64,000 nucleotides of DNA from Aquarana catesbeiana. Taxonomy: Eukaryota; Chordata; Amphibia; Anura; Ranidae. Positions 43,908-53,960 of the stretch are shown one piece after another. The stretch lies in NCBI RefSeq assembly GCF_042186555.1, contig NC_133336.1, positions 35,418,257 to 35,482,256 on the forward strand. Direction: 5' to 3'. How positions within the stretch are numbered: position 1 is the first letter of the stretch; each line of letters starts with the position of its first letter. A program made the translations under genes and the position numbers. The notes beneath the pieces are model-generated. The model was not told the origin of the DNA and searched no databases. It saw only the letters and a program-made list of their open reading frames with translations.

Positions 43908-45650
43908 ATGGAATCCAAAAAGCGCCATTTCGCTACAAAATCGCCTTTGGAGCAGTTGAATGACAGCGACAGCGACAGCGACACGGAGTTGCTCCCAGAA
44001 CTCAGCGATAGCGAGTCGTGGGGAGATTTGTCGTCTGACACTGAGCTGACAAGTGACAGCGATGACAGCGGTGATGATCCTACACCTGACATCAGCGACG
44101 TGCGCACTTGGTGCCCTATTGAGTGCGATACGGACCAGGTAGCGCCCCCAAGATTTCCCTTCACTGGATCACCTGGGATGAAGGTCGAAGTTGAGCGTGG
44201 CAACCCTCTGGCATACCTGCAATTATTTCTCACAGAGGAGGTAATTGAAAAAATTGTCCTAGAGACAAATCGCTACCAAGAGCAGCAATCCGCTACGCTG
44301 CATGCCAGGTTTTCCCGAAGCAGAAGGTGGGAACCGGTGACTAAAGAGGACATCTGGCTGTTTCTCGGACTCATTATTCTTCAGGGGGTGGTGGGGAAAC
44401 CACGCCAGAAATGGTACTGGACCACCAACAAGTTATTGGCCACTCCGTTTTTTGGTACTGTGATGTCCGAATACCGTTTTTCCCTCATCATGAAATATTT
44501 TCACTTCACTAACAATGAAGAGTTTGATGAGGCCACGCATCCTGCGCCCAAGCTAAAAAAAATCTGGGAGGTATGCCAAATTATTGGGAACAATTTCCAG
44601 CGGGCCTACGTGCCAGAAAGGGACGTCAGCGTGGATGAGAGTTTGATGGCCTACAAAGGACGCCTAAGCTGGATCCAGTATATTGCATCCAAAAGAGCGC
44701 GGTTTGGCATCAAATCATACATGCTCTGCGAGTCATCCACCGGGTACATATGGAACTCGGTCATTTACACCGGTAAAGGCACGAAGTTCAACCCCAGGTA
44801 CAGCAATTATGGGATGGCCACATCATCTGTCCTTACACTGCTGGAGCCATTACTGAACCAGGGATATTGTGTGACCATGGACAATTTCTATACGTCGCCG
44901 GAACTGTTTGAGGTTTTGATCCAAAACAAGACGGATGCCTATGGTACAGTTAGGCCTAACAGACGTGACATGCCATCAATGTTTGGGAAAAAAAAACTAA
45001 AACCCGGAGAAATGGTTGCCTGGCAGAAGGGTAAGATGATGGCAATACGTTGGCGAGACAAGAAGGACGTGTGTCTCATGAGCACTGTGCACAATACCTC
45101 CACTGCCACGGTCCACACAAAAGGTGGGAAAGATGTGCTGAAGCCGCAAGTCGTCATAGACTATAATTGCACTATGGGAGGTGTCGACCGAGCCGATCAG
45201 GCAATGACCTTTTACCCGACTATGCGGAAACAGCAGAAAAAATATTATAAAAAGATTTTCAGACATCTTCTGGAACAATGCCTTTGGAACGCTTACATCT
45301 TGTACCGAGCAGGGAGTGACAGGCCTCTTGTTCATTCAGATTTTATCTGGAAGGTGGCTGAGCAGATTTTTGCCAAACACCAGATGCCATCAGTTGATGC
45401 GAACAGACCTGGACGACGTGCTGTTGGTGTTGCCAACCCAGAACGCCTAACAGGTCGCCACTTTATGGACTACATACCGCCAACCGCAAAAAAGGCAGCA
45501 CCTACCAGGATGTGTGTGGTTTGCTGTTCACACAGAGATGACAAGGGAAAAAAAATCCGAAAAGAAAGCAGGTTCTTTTGTCCGGATTGTGACGTGGGAC
45601 TGTGTGCTGTACCTTGCTTTAAAATTTATCACACTCAGGATGTTTACTGA
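43908..45650 (+). CDS. piggyBac transposase, intact 580 aa
   Basis: A DDE_Tnp_1_7 transposase that excises and inserts DNA at TTAA through hairpin intermediates. An acidic Ser/Asp-rich N-terminus (residues 15-65) precedes the conserved core. FFGTVMSEYRFSLIMKYFHF is at 181-200, the first catalytic Asp at D243 (VSVDESL), the second at D325 (VTMDNFYTS), the third at D427 with D430 (MGGVDRAD). Spacing (82, 102, +3) fits the insect piggyBac triad. The C-terminal cysteine-rich domain has CxxC at 536-539, CxxC at 558-561, C566, C570 and H575, as needed for end binding. There is no stop or frameshift. The ATG at 43908 is the first in frame after a 5' leader of ~400 bp. No intron is evident. Confidence 0.96.
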   Translation: MESKKRHFATKSPLEQLNDSDSDSDTELLPELSDSESWGDLSSDTELTSDSDDSGDDPTPDISDVRTWCPIECDTDQVAPPRFPFTGSPGMKVEVERGNPLAYLQLFLTEEVIEKIVLETNRYQEQQSATLHARFSRSRRWEPVTKEDIWLFLGLIILQGVVGKPRQKWYWTTNKLLATPFFGTVMSEYRFSLIMKYFHFTNNEEFDEATHPAPKLKKIWEVCQIIGNNFQRAYVPERDVSVDESLMAYKGRLSWIQYIASKRARFGIKSYMLCESSTGYIWNSVIYTGKGTKFNPRYSNYGMATSSVLTLLEPLLNQGYCVTMDNFYTSPELFEVLIQNKTDAYGTVRPNRRDMPSMFGKKKLKPGEMVAWQKGKMMAIRWRDKKDVCLMSTVHNTSTATVHTKGGKDVLKPQVVIDYNCTMGGVDRADQAMTFYPTMRKQQKKYYKKIFRHLLEQCLWNAYILYRAGSDRPLVHSDFIWKVAEQIFAKHQMPSVDANRPGRRAVGVANPERLTGRHFMDYIPPTAKKAAPTRMCVVCCSHRDDKGKKIRKESRFFCPDCDVGLCAVPCFKIYHTQDVY

Positions 45651-45695
45651 ATTTTCTTTGTCTGACAAATTTCTTTAGTTTGTATTACATTATTG

Positions 45696-45701
45696 AATAA
45701 A
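45696..45701 (+). terminator. AATAAA polyadenylation signal of piggyBac gene
   Basis: Canonical hexamer 46 bases after the stop codon and inside the transposon. Confidence 0.75.
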
Positions 45702-45911
45702 ATTATATTATTTAAAAATTTAAAATCATGATTTTGTGTTTCAAACTTTATCACATCTGGGATGTCTACTAGAGTCTTGTTTGGTCAGGTTTAAGTAAGT
45801 AATTACTAAGAATTGCAGGCCTATAATACATAGCATCAAATTTCCATGCAAAATAATTGTACCGCTTTCAGCACAAAATTCCAGACAGAATCATACCGCC
45901 AGGGAGGTTAA

Positions 45912-46134
45912 AGAATAAAAACCCAGTAAAGTTTGCCCAATTTTTTTGTATAATGTGAAAGATGATACACTAAGTAAATAGATACCTAGCATATCATGCT
46001 TTAAAATTACGCACGCTTGTGGAATGGCGACAAACTACGGTACTTAAAAATCTCCATAGGTGACGCTTTAAAAATGTTTACAGGTTACCTATTTAGAGGA
46101 GGTCACACTCTAACAATCGCGTGTCTTACATGTG
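45912..46134. mobile_element. Fragment of the large TTAA repeat family
   Basis: TGCCCAATTTTTTTGTATAATG, ATCATGCTTTAAAATTACGC and TTTACAGGTTACC match 21560-21720 in order. It probably continues at 50037 after a CR1 insertion. Confidence 0.6.
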
Positions 46135-46139
46135 GTTAG

Positions 46140-46428
46140 GGAGCTAAATGAGGAAAAGGACCCCCAAGGTAGTATTCTCAGAAATACTACCAGTACCTTG
46201 AGCCACACCAGAAAGGCAGAGGAAGATTAGGGAAGTAAACAAGTGGCTGAGGAGCTGGTGTAGAGCTAGTGTAGAAAAGAGGGGTTTAGGTTTCTGGAGA
46301 ACTCGGGCGACTCGGGCGACTTCTCAGGTGGTTACCAGCTCTATAGAAAGGACGGACTGCACCTAAATGGGGAAGGTGCATATCTGCTGGGAGTGAAGAT
46401 GGCCGAAAAGTTAGAGGGGCTTTTAAAC
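46140..46428 (+). pseudogene. CR1 ORF1 C-terminus (esterase-type)
   Basis: Short frames encode FWRTR followed by LYRKDGLHLNGEGAYLLG. The DGLHLN segment matches the D-x-x-H end of the SGNH/GDSL esterase domain that CR1-clade ORF1 proteins carry. The ORF ends with a stop just before the ORF2 region. The N-terminal part is truncated. Confidence 0.6.
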
Positions 46429-46437
46429 TAGGCAACG

Positions 46438-46941
46438 GTGACGGGGGGGGGTTCAGAGGTAGAGATAGCCAGAGCCGAACATATTCCAGAGGGTATTATT
46501 GTGGGCATTTGTGGTAGGTTGACTAAAGCATCTAAACCCGAGGTAAGTATAGTAACAAGTCCTATTTGCAACCCAAGAGAACCGAATAAGGAGATAGTAT
46601 GCGACCGGTCTAAACTACATTGCATGTTCACCAATGCCAGGAGTCTGGCGGACAAGATGAGAGAACTTGAGCTACTGTTGTACGAGGAGGATTTAGATTT
46701 TGTAGGAACTACTTGGTTTGACAGCTCTCATGATTGGCTGGCAAAGATTCAAGGGTATTCCCTATATTGCCGGGATAGAGAGGGTAAGAAAAGGGGAGGG
46801 GTATGCCTGTATATCAAAAATGATGTACAAGTGAATGTTAAAGATGGCATCACTAAGGGAGCAAGGGAGGAGGTGGAATCCTTATGGGTAGAGCTACAAA
46901 GGGAGGAAACTAAGGGGAAGGTAATGATGAAAGTATGCTAA
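46438..46941 (+). pseudogene. CR1 ORF2 endonuclease, N-terminal half
   Basis: From LHCMFTNARSLADKMRELEL (about residue 60) through WFDSSHDWLAKIQGYSLYCR and GGVCLYIKNDVQV. This is the apurinic/apyrimidinic-type endonuclease that nicks target DNA. The catalytic block before WFDSS is contracted (VGTTWF), so the usual Glu is lost. A TAA stop ends the frame at 46939-46941. Confidence 0.85.
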
Positions 46942-47009
46942 TGGCCCCCTAACCAGAGGGAGGAGGCGGAGGCAGACCTCCTATCACAATTTGAATAAGC
47001 TGGAAGAAT

Positions 47010-47313
47010 GGGAAGTGTCATTATAATGGGGGATTTAAATTTTCCAGACATAGACTAGGTGGAAGGAACCGCGCATTCATCTAAGGCTCGCCAGTGCCTA
47101 AATGTCTTGCAGGACAATTTCATGGGTCAGATGGTAAATGCATCAACTAGAAACAAAGCGTTACTAAACCTACTGATTACCAACAATACAGACCTGATCA
47201 CGGATGTGGAAATGCGGGGCAATTTAGGAAACAGCGATCACAGGTCAATTAGTTTTAGTATAAATCACACAAATAGGAAACATAAGGGGAATACAAAGAG
47301 CCAACTTCCTTAA
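47010..47313 (+). pseudogene. CR1 ORF2 endonuclease, C-terminal half
   Basis: Codons at 47015-47055 give IIMGDLNFPDID followed by TAG, then the frame at 47059-47313 includes RNKALLNLLITNN and GNLGNSDHRSISFSI. The S-D-H catalytic end is preserved although the frame is broken by the stop. Confidence 0.8.
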
Positions 47314-47864
47314 ACTACGATCCTTGCTTGAGGATATTTGAGATAAAATCTTAGGAGCAAAGAACACAGAGGAAAAATGAGTATGCTTTAAGAGCATATT
47401 AAATAAGGGCATTAGCCAGTGCATCCCAATGACAAATACATGTAATGTATTAATTTAATCTAAAAAGCTAATAAAAGTCCTGGGTGGCTTAACTCCAACA
47501 TAAAAATGCATATAAAAGCAAAGGAGAAGGCCTTCAAAAAAATACAAGGCTGAGGGATCATCATCAGCATTCCAACTTTACAAAGAATGCAGCAAGAAAT
47601 GTAAGGGTGCAATCAGGGTGGCTAAGATAGAACATGAAAGGCACATAGCCGAGATTAAAAATATGGCAAGAAATTCTTTAAGTATATAAATAGTAAGAAA
47701 GGGAGGTCAGATCATATTGGTCCCATAAAGAATGATGAAGGGAATCGGGTTACTAAGGATGGAGAGATGGCGAAGGTATTGAATTTATTCTTCTCCTCAG
47801 TCTTCACGGGGGAATCGGGGGGGTTCAGTAACCAAAACTGCAATGTTTATCCTCATGACATGAC

Positions 47865-48374
47865 ATGTCACAGGAAGCACCCTCATGGCTAACAGAGGAC
47901 AGAACTAGAAATAGACTGGAAAAACTCAACATTAATAAGTCACTGGGACCATATGGCTTGCACCCGAGGGTCCTTAAGGAACTCAGTCATGTAATTGCCA
48001 GACCATTGTTCCTAATTATTACAAACAGTCTACTGACTGGAATGGTGCCAGCTGATTGGAGAAAAGCTAATGTAGCACCAATATTAAAAAAAGGGCCAAG
48101 ATACATCCCTGGGAATTACAGACCAGTTAGCCTAACATCAATTGTATGCAAGCTCTTGGAGGGGATGATAAGGGAATATATACAAGATTTTAGTAATGAC
48201 AACGGTATCATTAGCAGTAATCCGCATGGATTCATGAAGAATCGTTCTTGCCCAACCAATCTATTAACCTTCTATGAGGATGTGAGCTGCCATCTAGATA
48301 AAGGAAGGCCCGTAGATGGGGTGTATCTGGATTTTGCAAAAGCGTTCCACATAAACGTTTACTGTACAAAGTAA
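47865..48374 (+). pseudogene. CR1 reverse transcriptase, fingers and motif A
   Basis: 169 codons: LNINKSLGPYGLHPRVLKEL, APILKKGPRYIPGNYRPVSL, GFMKNRSCPTNLLTFYEDV and VYLDFAKAFHINVY. The catalytic Asp of motif A is present, but a small deletion after AKAF shifts the frame and stops translation at 48374. Confidence 0.9.
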
Positions 48375-48472
48375 GGTCCGTTGACATGGACCATAGGGTG
48401 AGTACATGGATTGAAAACTGGCTACAGGGGCGAGTTCAGAGGGTAGTGATAAATGGGGAGTTCTCAGAATAG

Positions 48473-49091
48473 GTAAGAAATTAGGGTTAGGGGTAAGTGG
48501 CGCTACCTATATTGGGGTACCTATTATAGTGAATATATTACTGTGCTAATATGTGTCAAAAATAAAAAAACACTCAGCAGTGAAGTCCTACAATATGTAA
48601 TAGTGCTCCTAGAGACCAATAAATAGACCGTGCTAGTGTATATAAGCCAAGGAGATGCTCATATAACTAAGGTATGTGTACCTTCCAAATTAATGCAGTA
48701 TATATTAAAAACAAGTATATAACACCCACCTCCACCTGTTGCATAACAAGGATTTAACCAATAGAAATCCCCTCCACAAGTGGTGTGGTACAAAAAATCA
48801 TTACATACAAAATGATACCTCATAAACCCAGACCTTATATTGAACCCCTCTCACCTCTAACCAGAGAGGGGGTATTAAATCTCAAATTAGTGCACCATAT
48901 ATTGTAAACATAAAATTATGAATAATTCTTAAAAATGAATAAATTCCAAAAAATGTGAAAAAATCTGAAAAACACACATATAAAATATATATAATATATA
49001 AAATAATATATGTATATATAAAGTTCCAGCAAAAAAAAAAATAATGGTGGTATAGTGTTCCGGCAATGTTCTTAAGGTTAGTGACTTTCAT
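48473..49091. mobile_element. 619-bp unclassified insertion in CR1
   Basis: Flanked by identical 15-bp copies GAGTTCTCAGAATAG (48458-48472 and 49092-49106). There are no inverted termini. An A-rich tract (49031-49042) lies near but not at the right end. TSD length suggests retroposition (SINE-like or processed RNA). It includes GTGGCGCTACCTATATTGGG near its start; no gene. Confidence 0.85.
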
Positions 49092-49112
49092 GAGTTCTCA
49101 GAATAGTCCGGG

Positions 49113-49442
49113 GTGGAAAGTTGGGTCCCCCAGGGTTCTGTGCTGGGACCAATCCTATTTAATTTATTAATAAACAACCTGGAGGATGGGATAAACAGCT
49201 CAATCTCTGTTTTTGCGGATGATACTAAGCTAAGCAGAGCAATAACTTCTCCGCAAGAGGTGGTAACCTTGAAAGAACATCTGACATTTAACAAATTAAT
49301 GGGGTGGGCAACTACATGGCAAATGAGGTTTAATGTAGAAAAATGTAAAATAATGCATTTGGGTGGCAAAAATATGAATGCAATCTACTCACTAGGGGGA
49401 GAACCTCTGGGGGAATCTAGGATGGAAAAGAAGAGTAGATGA
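49113..49442 (+). pseudogene. CR1 RT motifs B and C plus thumb
   Basis: WVPQGSVLGPILFNLLINN, then ISVFADDTKLSRA (FADD) and MRFNVEKCKIMHLG. It continues the RT interrupted by the 619-bp insert. Ends in a frameshift near 49430. Confidence 0.9.
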
Positions 49443-49622
49443 CAGGCTCAGCAATGGCATGCAAAGCCAAGCTGCTGCAAGCAAACCAAACAGAATATTG
49501 GCATGCATTAAAAAGCGGATTAATTCCAGAGATAACACAATAATTCTCCCGCTCTACAAGACTCTGGTCCGGCCGCACCTGGAGTACAGGCAACAAAGCT
49601 AATAAAGGGTCTGGAGGATATT

Positions 49623-49871
49623 ATGTATGAGGAAAGGTTACGATCATTGAATTTATTCTCTCTGGAGAAGAGACGTTTGAGAGGGGATATGATCTCAATG
49701 TACAAATACCATACTGGTGACCTCACAATAGGGATAAAACTTTTCCGAGAAAGGGAATTTAATAAGACACAAGACCATTCACTAAAATTAGAAGAAAAGC
49801 GGTTTAACCTTAAAATCCGTAGAGGGTTCTTTACTGTAAGAGTGGTTAGGATGTGGAATTCTCTTCCATAG
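49623..49871 (+). pseudogene. CR1 ORF2 extreme C-terminus
   Basis: EERLRSLNLFSLEKRRLRGD through VRVVRMWNSLP, the conserved end of CR1 ORF2. About 85 bases present in the copy at 5735-5805 are deleted just upstream (49590). Confidence 0.88.
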
Positions 49872-50036
49872 GCGGTGGTTTCAGCAGGGAGCATCGATAA
49901 TTAAAAAAACTATTAGACACATAAATATTAGGCACATGAATGACCACAACATACAGGGATATACAATGTAATTTTGACATAATATCACGCACATAGGTTG
50001 GACTTGTGTATTTTTTCAACCTCGCCAACTATGTAA

Positions 50037-50446
50037 CACTGTTGACAAATGTGGGTGTGACTTATGTATTCGTACACGCGAACATTGAGGGATGGGACGC
50101 TTTTTCCTTTTTTTTTTTTTTTTTTATTTTAATTCATTTTTACACTGTCCCTTTTAATTGTTTTTTTTTTTAATTTTTTTTATTACTTTTTTGCAGTCAC
50201 AAGGAATGTAAACATCTCTGGGACAGCAATCGTTTTTTTAACAGCCCTTAAACTCCCTTCCTATGCTATCCTATGTGTCCATGCACACGTGGACGTTTAT
50301 TGAAGTTTATCAGCAGGGGAGTTTATGGGCTGTTGTCTGAACGCCCTAAAATCATGTTCAAGAGCTGTTCTTCTGACCACAAAAAAATGCTTTTTCAACG
50401 TTCTGCCTTTTTTACATTGCAGAGCTGAATGTAAGCTGGGTGTAAT
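50037..50446. mobile_element. TTAA-family repeat fragment
   Basis: GTGGGTGTGACTTATGTATTC and CATTGAGGGATGGGACGCTTT match 42862-42925. T-rich tracts follow. No gene. Confidence 0.55.
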
Positions 50447-50952
50447 TTAACCACTTCAATACAGGGTACTTTCGCACCTTCCTGCCCAGGCCAATTTTCA
50501 GGCATTTTAATTGACACTGGCAGCTCTCCGGGCACTGATTGGCATTTCCCTGGTGGTCTAGGGTGGCATACCTGGTGGTCCAGTGTGGTGGCCATCCCTG
50601 GTGGTCCTGGCGGCATCCAAGGGGGGGCTGCGCTGATAAACAGTCAGGAGAGCAGCTGTCTATCAGGCGCGAGTGAGGAAAAGCCGATCAATGGCTCTTC
50701 CTGTTTACATCGTGATCAGCCGTGATTGGACACGGCTGATCACATGGTAAAGAGTCTCTGTCAGAGATTCTTTACCTAGATCGGAGTTGCGGTGTGTCAA
50801 ACCGACCCACCGCAACAACGATCGCCGCAATGCGTGCCCCCGGGGGCGCTCAGCGGCTTGATATCCTGACAACGTCATATGACGTCCGGTCAGAATATCG
50901 CAACCACTTTTGCTCACGTCATTTTGCTATATGGCGGGCGGCAAGTGGTTAA
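50447..50952. mobile_element. TTAA-flanked MITE, CCACTT ends
   Basis: TTAACCACTTCAATAC at the left and CGGCAAGTGGTTAA at the right (TTAA 50447-50450, 50949-50952). It contains a GTGATCAGCCGTGATTGG / CACGGCTGATCAC hairpin and small CTGGTGGTC tandem repeats (50549-50608). Confidence 0.85.
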
Positions 50953-52422
50953 TAAAATGCCCAAAAACGCTGATGCTGGAAAATGCTCAAAACAGGCATA
51001 AATACATTAAAAAAATGCTGTTAAAAGCCGTTTTTAAAGTGGTGTTTTCCTTCCAGCAATCCGACGCCCAGAAAGACTTTTTTGAACGTCCTGTGTGCAT
51101 GGAGCCTTAATCTTTGCAGTGCAGGTGCAGCTCCACTGCAAGGGAGAATTTGACATTTTTGTGGAATTGGGCTTAAAAGTTTTTACATTTATTTTAGGTA
51201 TACAGGCCTTGCAATCTATGTTCCTGCACTTTCAACTCAATTACAGCCGCCAGCAAAGGCTTACTTTCAAGATGACATCATTGAGCTTTGTAGAAATAAC
51301 TGCATGTGGCATTCGATGTTGAACTTTCTCCATCTGAAAATTAAAAACTGCTGTTTCTGTAACCTGTTAAAATGTTCTGATTAATGCATCCATCTTCCTA
51401 AGCTGCAATATGTAATGTCAGGTTAAGACTACCACTATAAGCAGATGGTCCAGCTAGGAATATATTTATATCAGTGTTACAATATGCCATCACACTAAAA
51501 TCACACTTATTTTAGGATGCTGGCAATTACTTCTGAATCCTGGCGTAATGCATTCCGGTGATGCTGTCAGCAAAACATCTCCTCAAATTGGAGTTGAGTG
51601 AAAGGCTTTTTATAAAAGATGACATTTTAGCACCAGTTCCGAACAGCTATCCTATTTTTTCTTTTTTTTTTTTTTTAATGCTGCTGCTATTTCAGAACTG
51701 AGGTGCTGTAATTACCAAACACGTTTTTAAGTGTGTAATGTAACTTTCAAAGGCGAAGTAGAAAGAGACTGATGGTTAAACATTTCTTTTTTTTTTTTTT
51801 TTCTTCTTGTTGGGGACAAAATTTTGTAGAGATTACAGAGAGAGGTCACATACATAATTTATACTTATATTGTCTAGTGGTTTAGTCGTTAATATTGTGA
51901 AAGTTTTTATAGTATTGAGTGTGTGATGTATTGTGACTGAAGTGAAAATTGAATTAAAAAAAAAAAAAAACATTTTTTTAGAAGCTTGTAAACTAATATT
52001 TTTAGACTTGTATATATTGTTTAATGTCTGTCTACATGGTTTAGACTGCCTGCATGCTTGTTAGTAGCCTGTGTATAACTGAATAATGCAGACGTTCCTG
52101 TTTCTGATAGGATAGGGCATAGGTGTGCGCAATTAAACCAGAAATTATGCAGTGCTATTATTTATCATAAAACAAATTGATCCATAAAATGGTGAACAAT
52201 GATATCAAAAGAATGTGTCAAAAAAAAAGTTGAAAAAAAGGCGAAAATCAAAAGTTCTGAAGGCATACCTGATCAAATTCCACCATGTGACTCACCACCA
52301 ATGTAAGATGGACTCTTACCAGAGTTGCAGGACTCTATTACAGAGTCAAATGCGCTCAATATGGTATATCATTATCATTTAGACATCACATATCCTCTGC
52401 CCTACATGTTTTGTCACAACTG
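50953..52422. other. Mostly unique-looking DNA
   Basis: Several T-runs (51660, 51787) and A-runs but no recognised element. The longest open frames are hydrophobic and unsupported. Confidence 0.4.
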
Positions 52423-52674
52423 ATGTTCCTGCAGCAGCCACTTTTTTTTTTTTTTTTTTTTACACATCACAGATTGATTAATTGCCTACAAAACTGGAGT
52501 CCGTCCCTGCTGGATAGATATAAATACAGCGTGGCATTAGCGGCATGTACATGCCGCTAATGCCACGCTGTATTTATATCTATCCAGCAGGGACAGACTC
52601 CAATTTTGTAGGCAATTAATCTGTGATGTGTAAAAAAAAAAAAAAAAAAGTGGCTGCTGCAGGAACCATAGGTG
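52423..52674. repeat. 252-bp near-perfect palindrome, no spacer
   Basis: Two ~126-bp arms meet at CATGTACATG (centre 52548/52549). Only a 4-base indel, two substitutions and a T-run length difference separate the arms. Outer ends are GTTCCTGCAGCAGCCAC and GTGGCTGCTGCAGGAAC. Confidence 0.95.
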
Positions 52675-52949
52675 TGCACAACCTATTGCACTAGGGTGTG
52701 CACCCCAAAGCTCAAACACACATGCGTTTCTGTGCGTGTATGTATTTTATGTGTTGCTACAATGTAAAAATGTAGTGAGTATACAGCTTGTATAACAGTG
52801 TAAATTTGCTGTCCCCTCAAAACAACTCAACACACAGCCATTAATGTCTAAATCGCTGGCAGCAAAAGTGAGTACACACCTAAGTGAAAATGTCCAAATT
52901 GGGCCCAAAGTGTCAATATTTTGTGTGACCACCATTATTTTCCAGCACT

Positions 52950-53501
52950 GCCTTAACCCGCTTGGGCATGGAGTTCACCAGAGCTTCACAGGTTGCCACT
53001 GGAGTTCTCTTCCACTCCTCCATGATGACATCACGGAGCTGGTGGATGTTAGAGACTTTGCGTTCCTCCACCTTCTGTTTGAGGATGCTCAATAGAATTT
53101 AGGTCTGGAGACATGCTTGGCCAGTCCATCACCTTTACCCTCAGCTTCTTTAGCAAGGCAGTGATCATCTTGGAGGTGTATTTTGAGGTCGTTTATCATG
53201 TTGGAATACTGCCCTGCAGCCCAGTCTTCAAAGGGAGGGAATCATGCTCTGCTTCAGTATGTCACAGTACATGTTGGCATTCATGGTTCCCTCAATGAAC
53301 TGTAGCTCCCCAGTGACGGCAGCACTCATGCAGCCCCAGACCATATCACTCCCACCACCATGCTTAACTGTAGGGAAGACACACTTGTCTTTGTACTCCT
53401 CACCTGGGTGCCACCATACACGTTTGACACCATCTGAGCCAAATCAATTTATCTTGGTCTCATCAGACCACAGGACATGGTTCCAGTAATCCATGTTCTT
53501 A
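52950..53501 (-). pseudogene. Tc1 transposase, DDE region remnant
   Basis: Reversed codons give SDETKI near 53455, HPGEEYKDKCVFP, KHGGGSDMVWGCMSAA near 53320-53368, QHDNDPKHTSK-like codons near 53190, and PDLNSIE near 53087-53107. This is the DD34E catalytic fold of Tc1/mariner. Internal frame changes follow the last Glu. It acts at TA targets in the live family. Confidence 0.75.
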
Positions 53502-53907
53502 TGCCGCGTACACGCGGTCGGACTTTACAGCAGACTTTGCCCGGCGGACTTTTCGATGGACTTTACAACGGACTTTCTGAATGAACGGACTTGCCTACAC
53601 CCAATCCACCAAAGTCCGTTGAATTCCTATGTGAGGACGTACGATCAGAATAAAACAAGGAAGTCCATAGCCAGTAGCCAATAGCTGCCCTAGCGTGGCT
53701 TTTTGTCCGTCGAACTAGCATACAGACGAGTGGGCTTTTCGACCGGACTCGATTTCGACGGATTGATTTAAAACATGTTTCAAATCTAAGTCCGTCCAAC
53801 TTTTGAGAAAACAAAGTCCGCTGAAGCCCACACACGATCGAATTGTCTGACGAAATCCAGTCCGCCGGGCAAAGTCTGCCGTAAAGTCCGCTCGTGTGTA
53901 CGCGGCA
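53502..53907. mobile_element. Harbinger-like MITE, TTA target duplication
   Basis: TTA at 53499-53501 and 53908-53910; ends TGCCGCGTACACGCGGTCGG and inverse. Joining the flanks restores the Tc1 sequence CCATGTTC-TTA-GTCTGC, so it landed inside an existing transposase gene. Confidence 0.9.
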
Positions 53908-53960
53908 TTAGTCTGCTTGTCTTCAGCAAACTGTTTGTGGGCATTCTTGTGCATCATCTT

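Larger units (their letters stand above)
43501..45907 (+). mobile_element. Complete piggyBac transposon
   Basis: TTAA duplications at 43497-43500 and 45908-45911 flank 2407 bp. The termini CCTCCTTGGCGGTA and, reversed, CCTCCCTGGCGGTA differ by one base. The 5' subterminal region has inverted CCCGAGCGTGACTCGGG (43517-43533) and CCCGAGTCACGCTCGGG (43562-43578). A full transposase gene and AATAAA at 45696-45701 follow. Every part expected of an autonomous copy is present. Confidence 0.97.
46135..50036 (+). mobile_element. Long CR1 LINE with 619-bp insert
   Basis: The longest CR1 copy here. It begins in the end of ORF1 (DGLHLNGEGA near 46345), then the ORF2 endonuclease (46618-47280), RT (47865-49240), post-RT region and 3' tail with TATGTAAC. 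An insert at 48473-49091 splits the RT. Multiple stops and frameshifts; inactive. Confidence 0.92.
52760..53960 (-). mobile_element. Tc1-like transposon, 3' part, MITE inside
   Basis: The terminus near 52760 (ATGTAGTGAGTATACAGC, reversed as 3' end) is followed on the minus strand by transposase remains. A Harbinger MITE interrupts at 53502-53907 and the Tc1 sequence continues to about 53960, where it is truncated. Confidence 0.85.
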
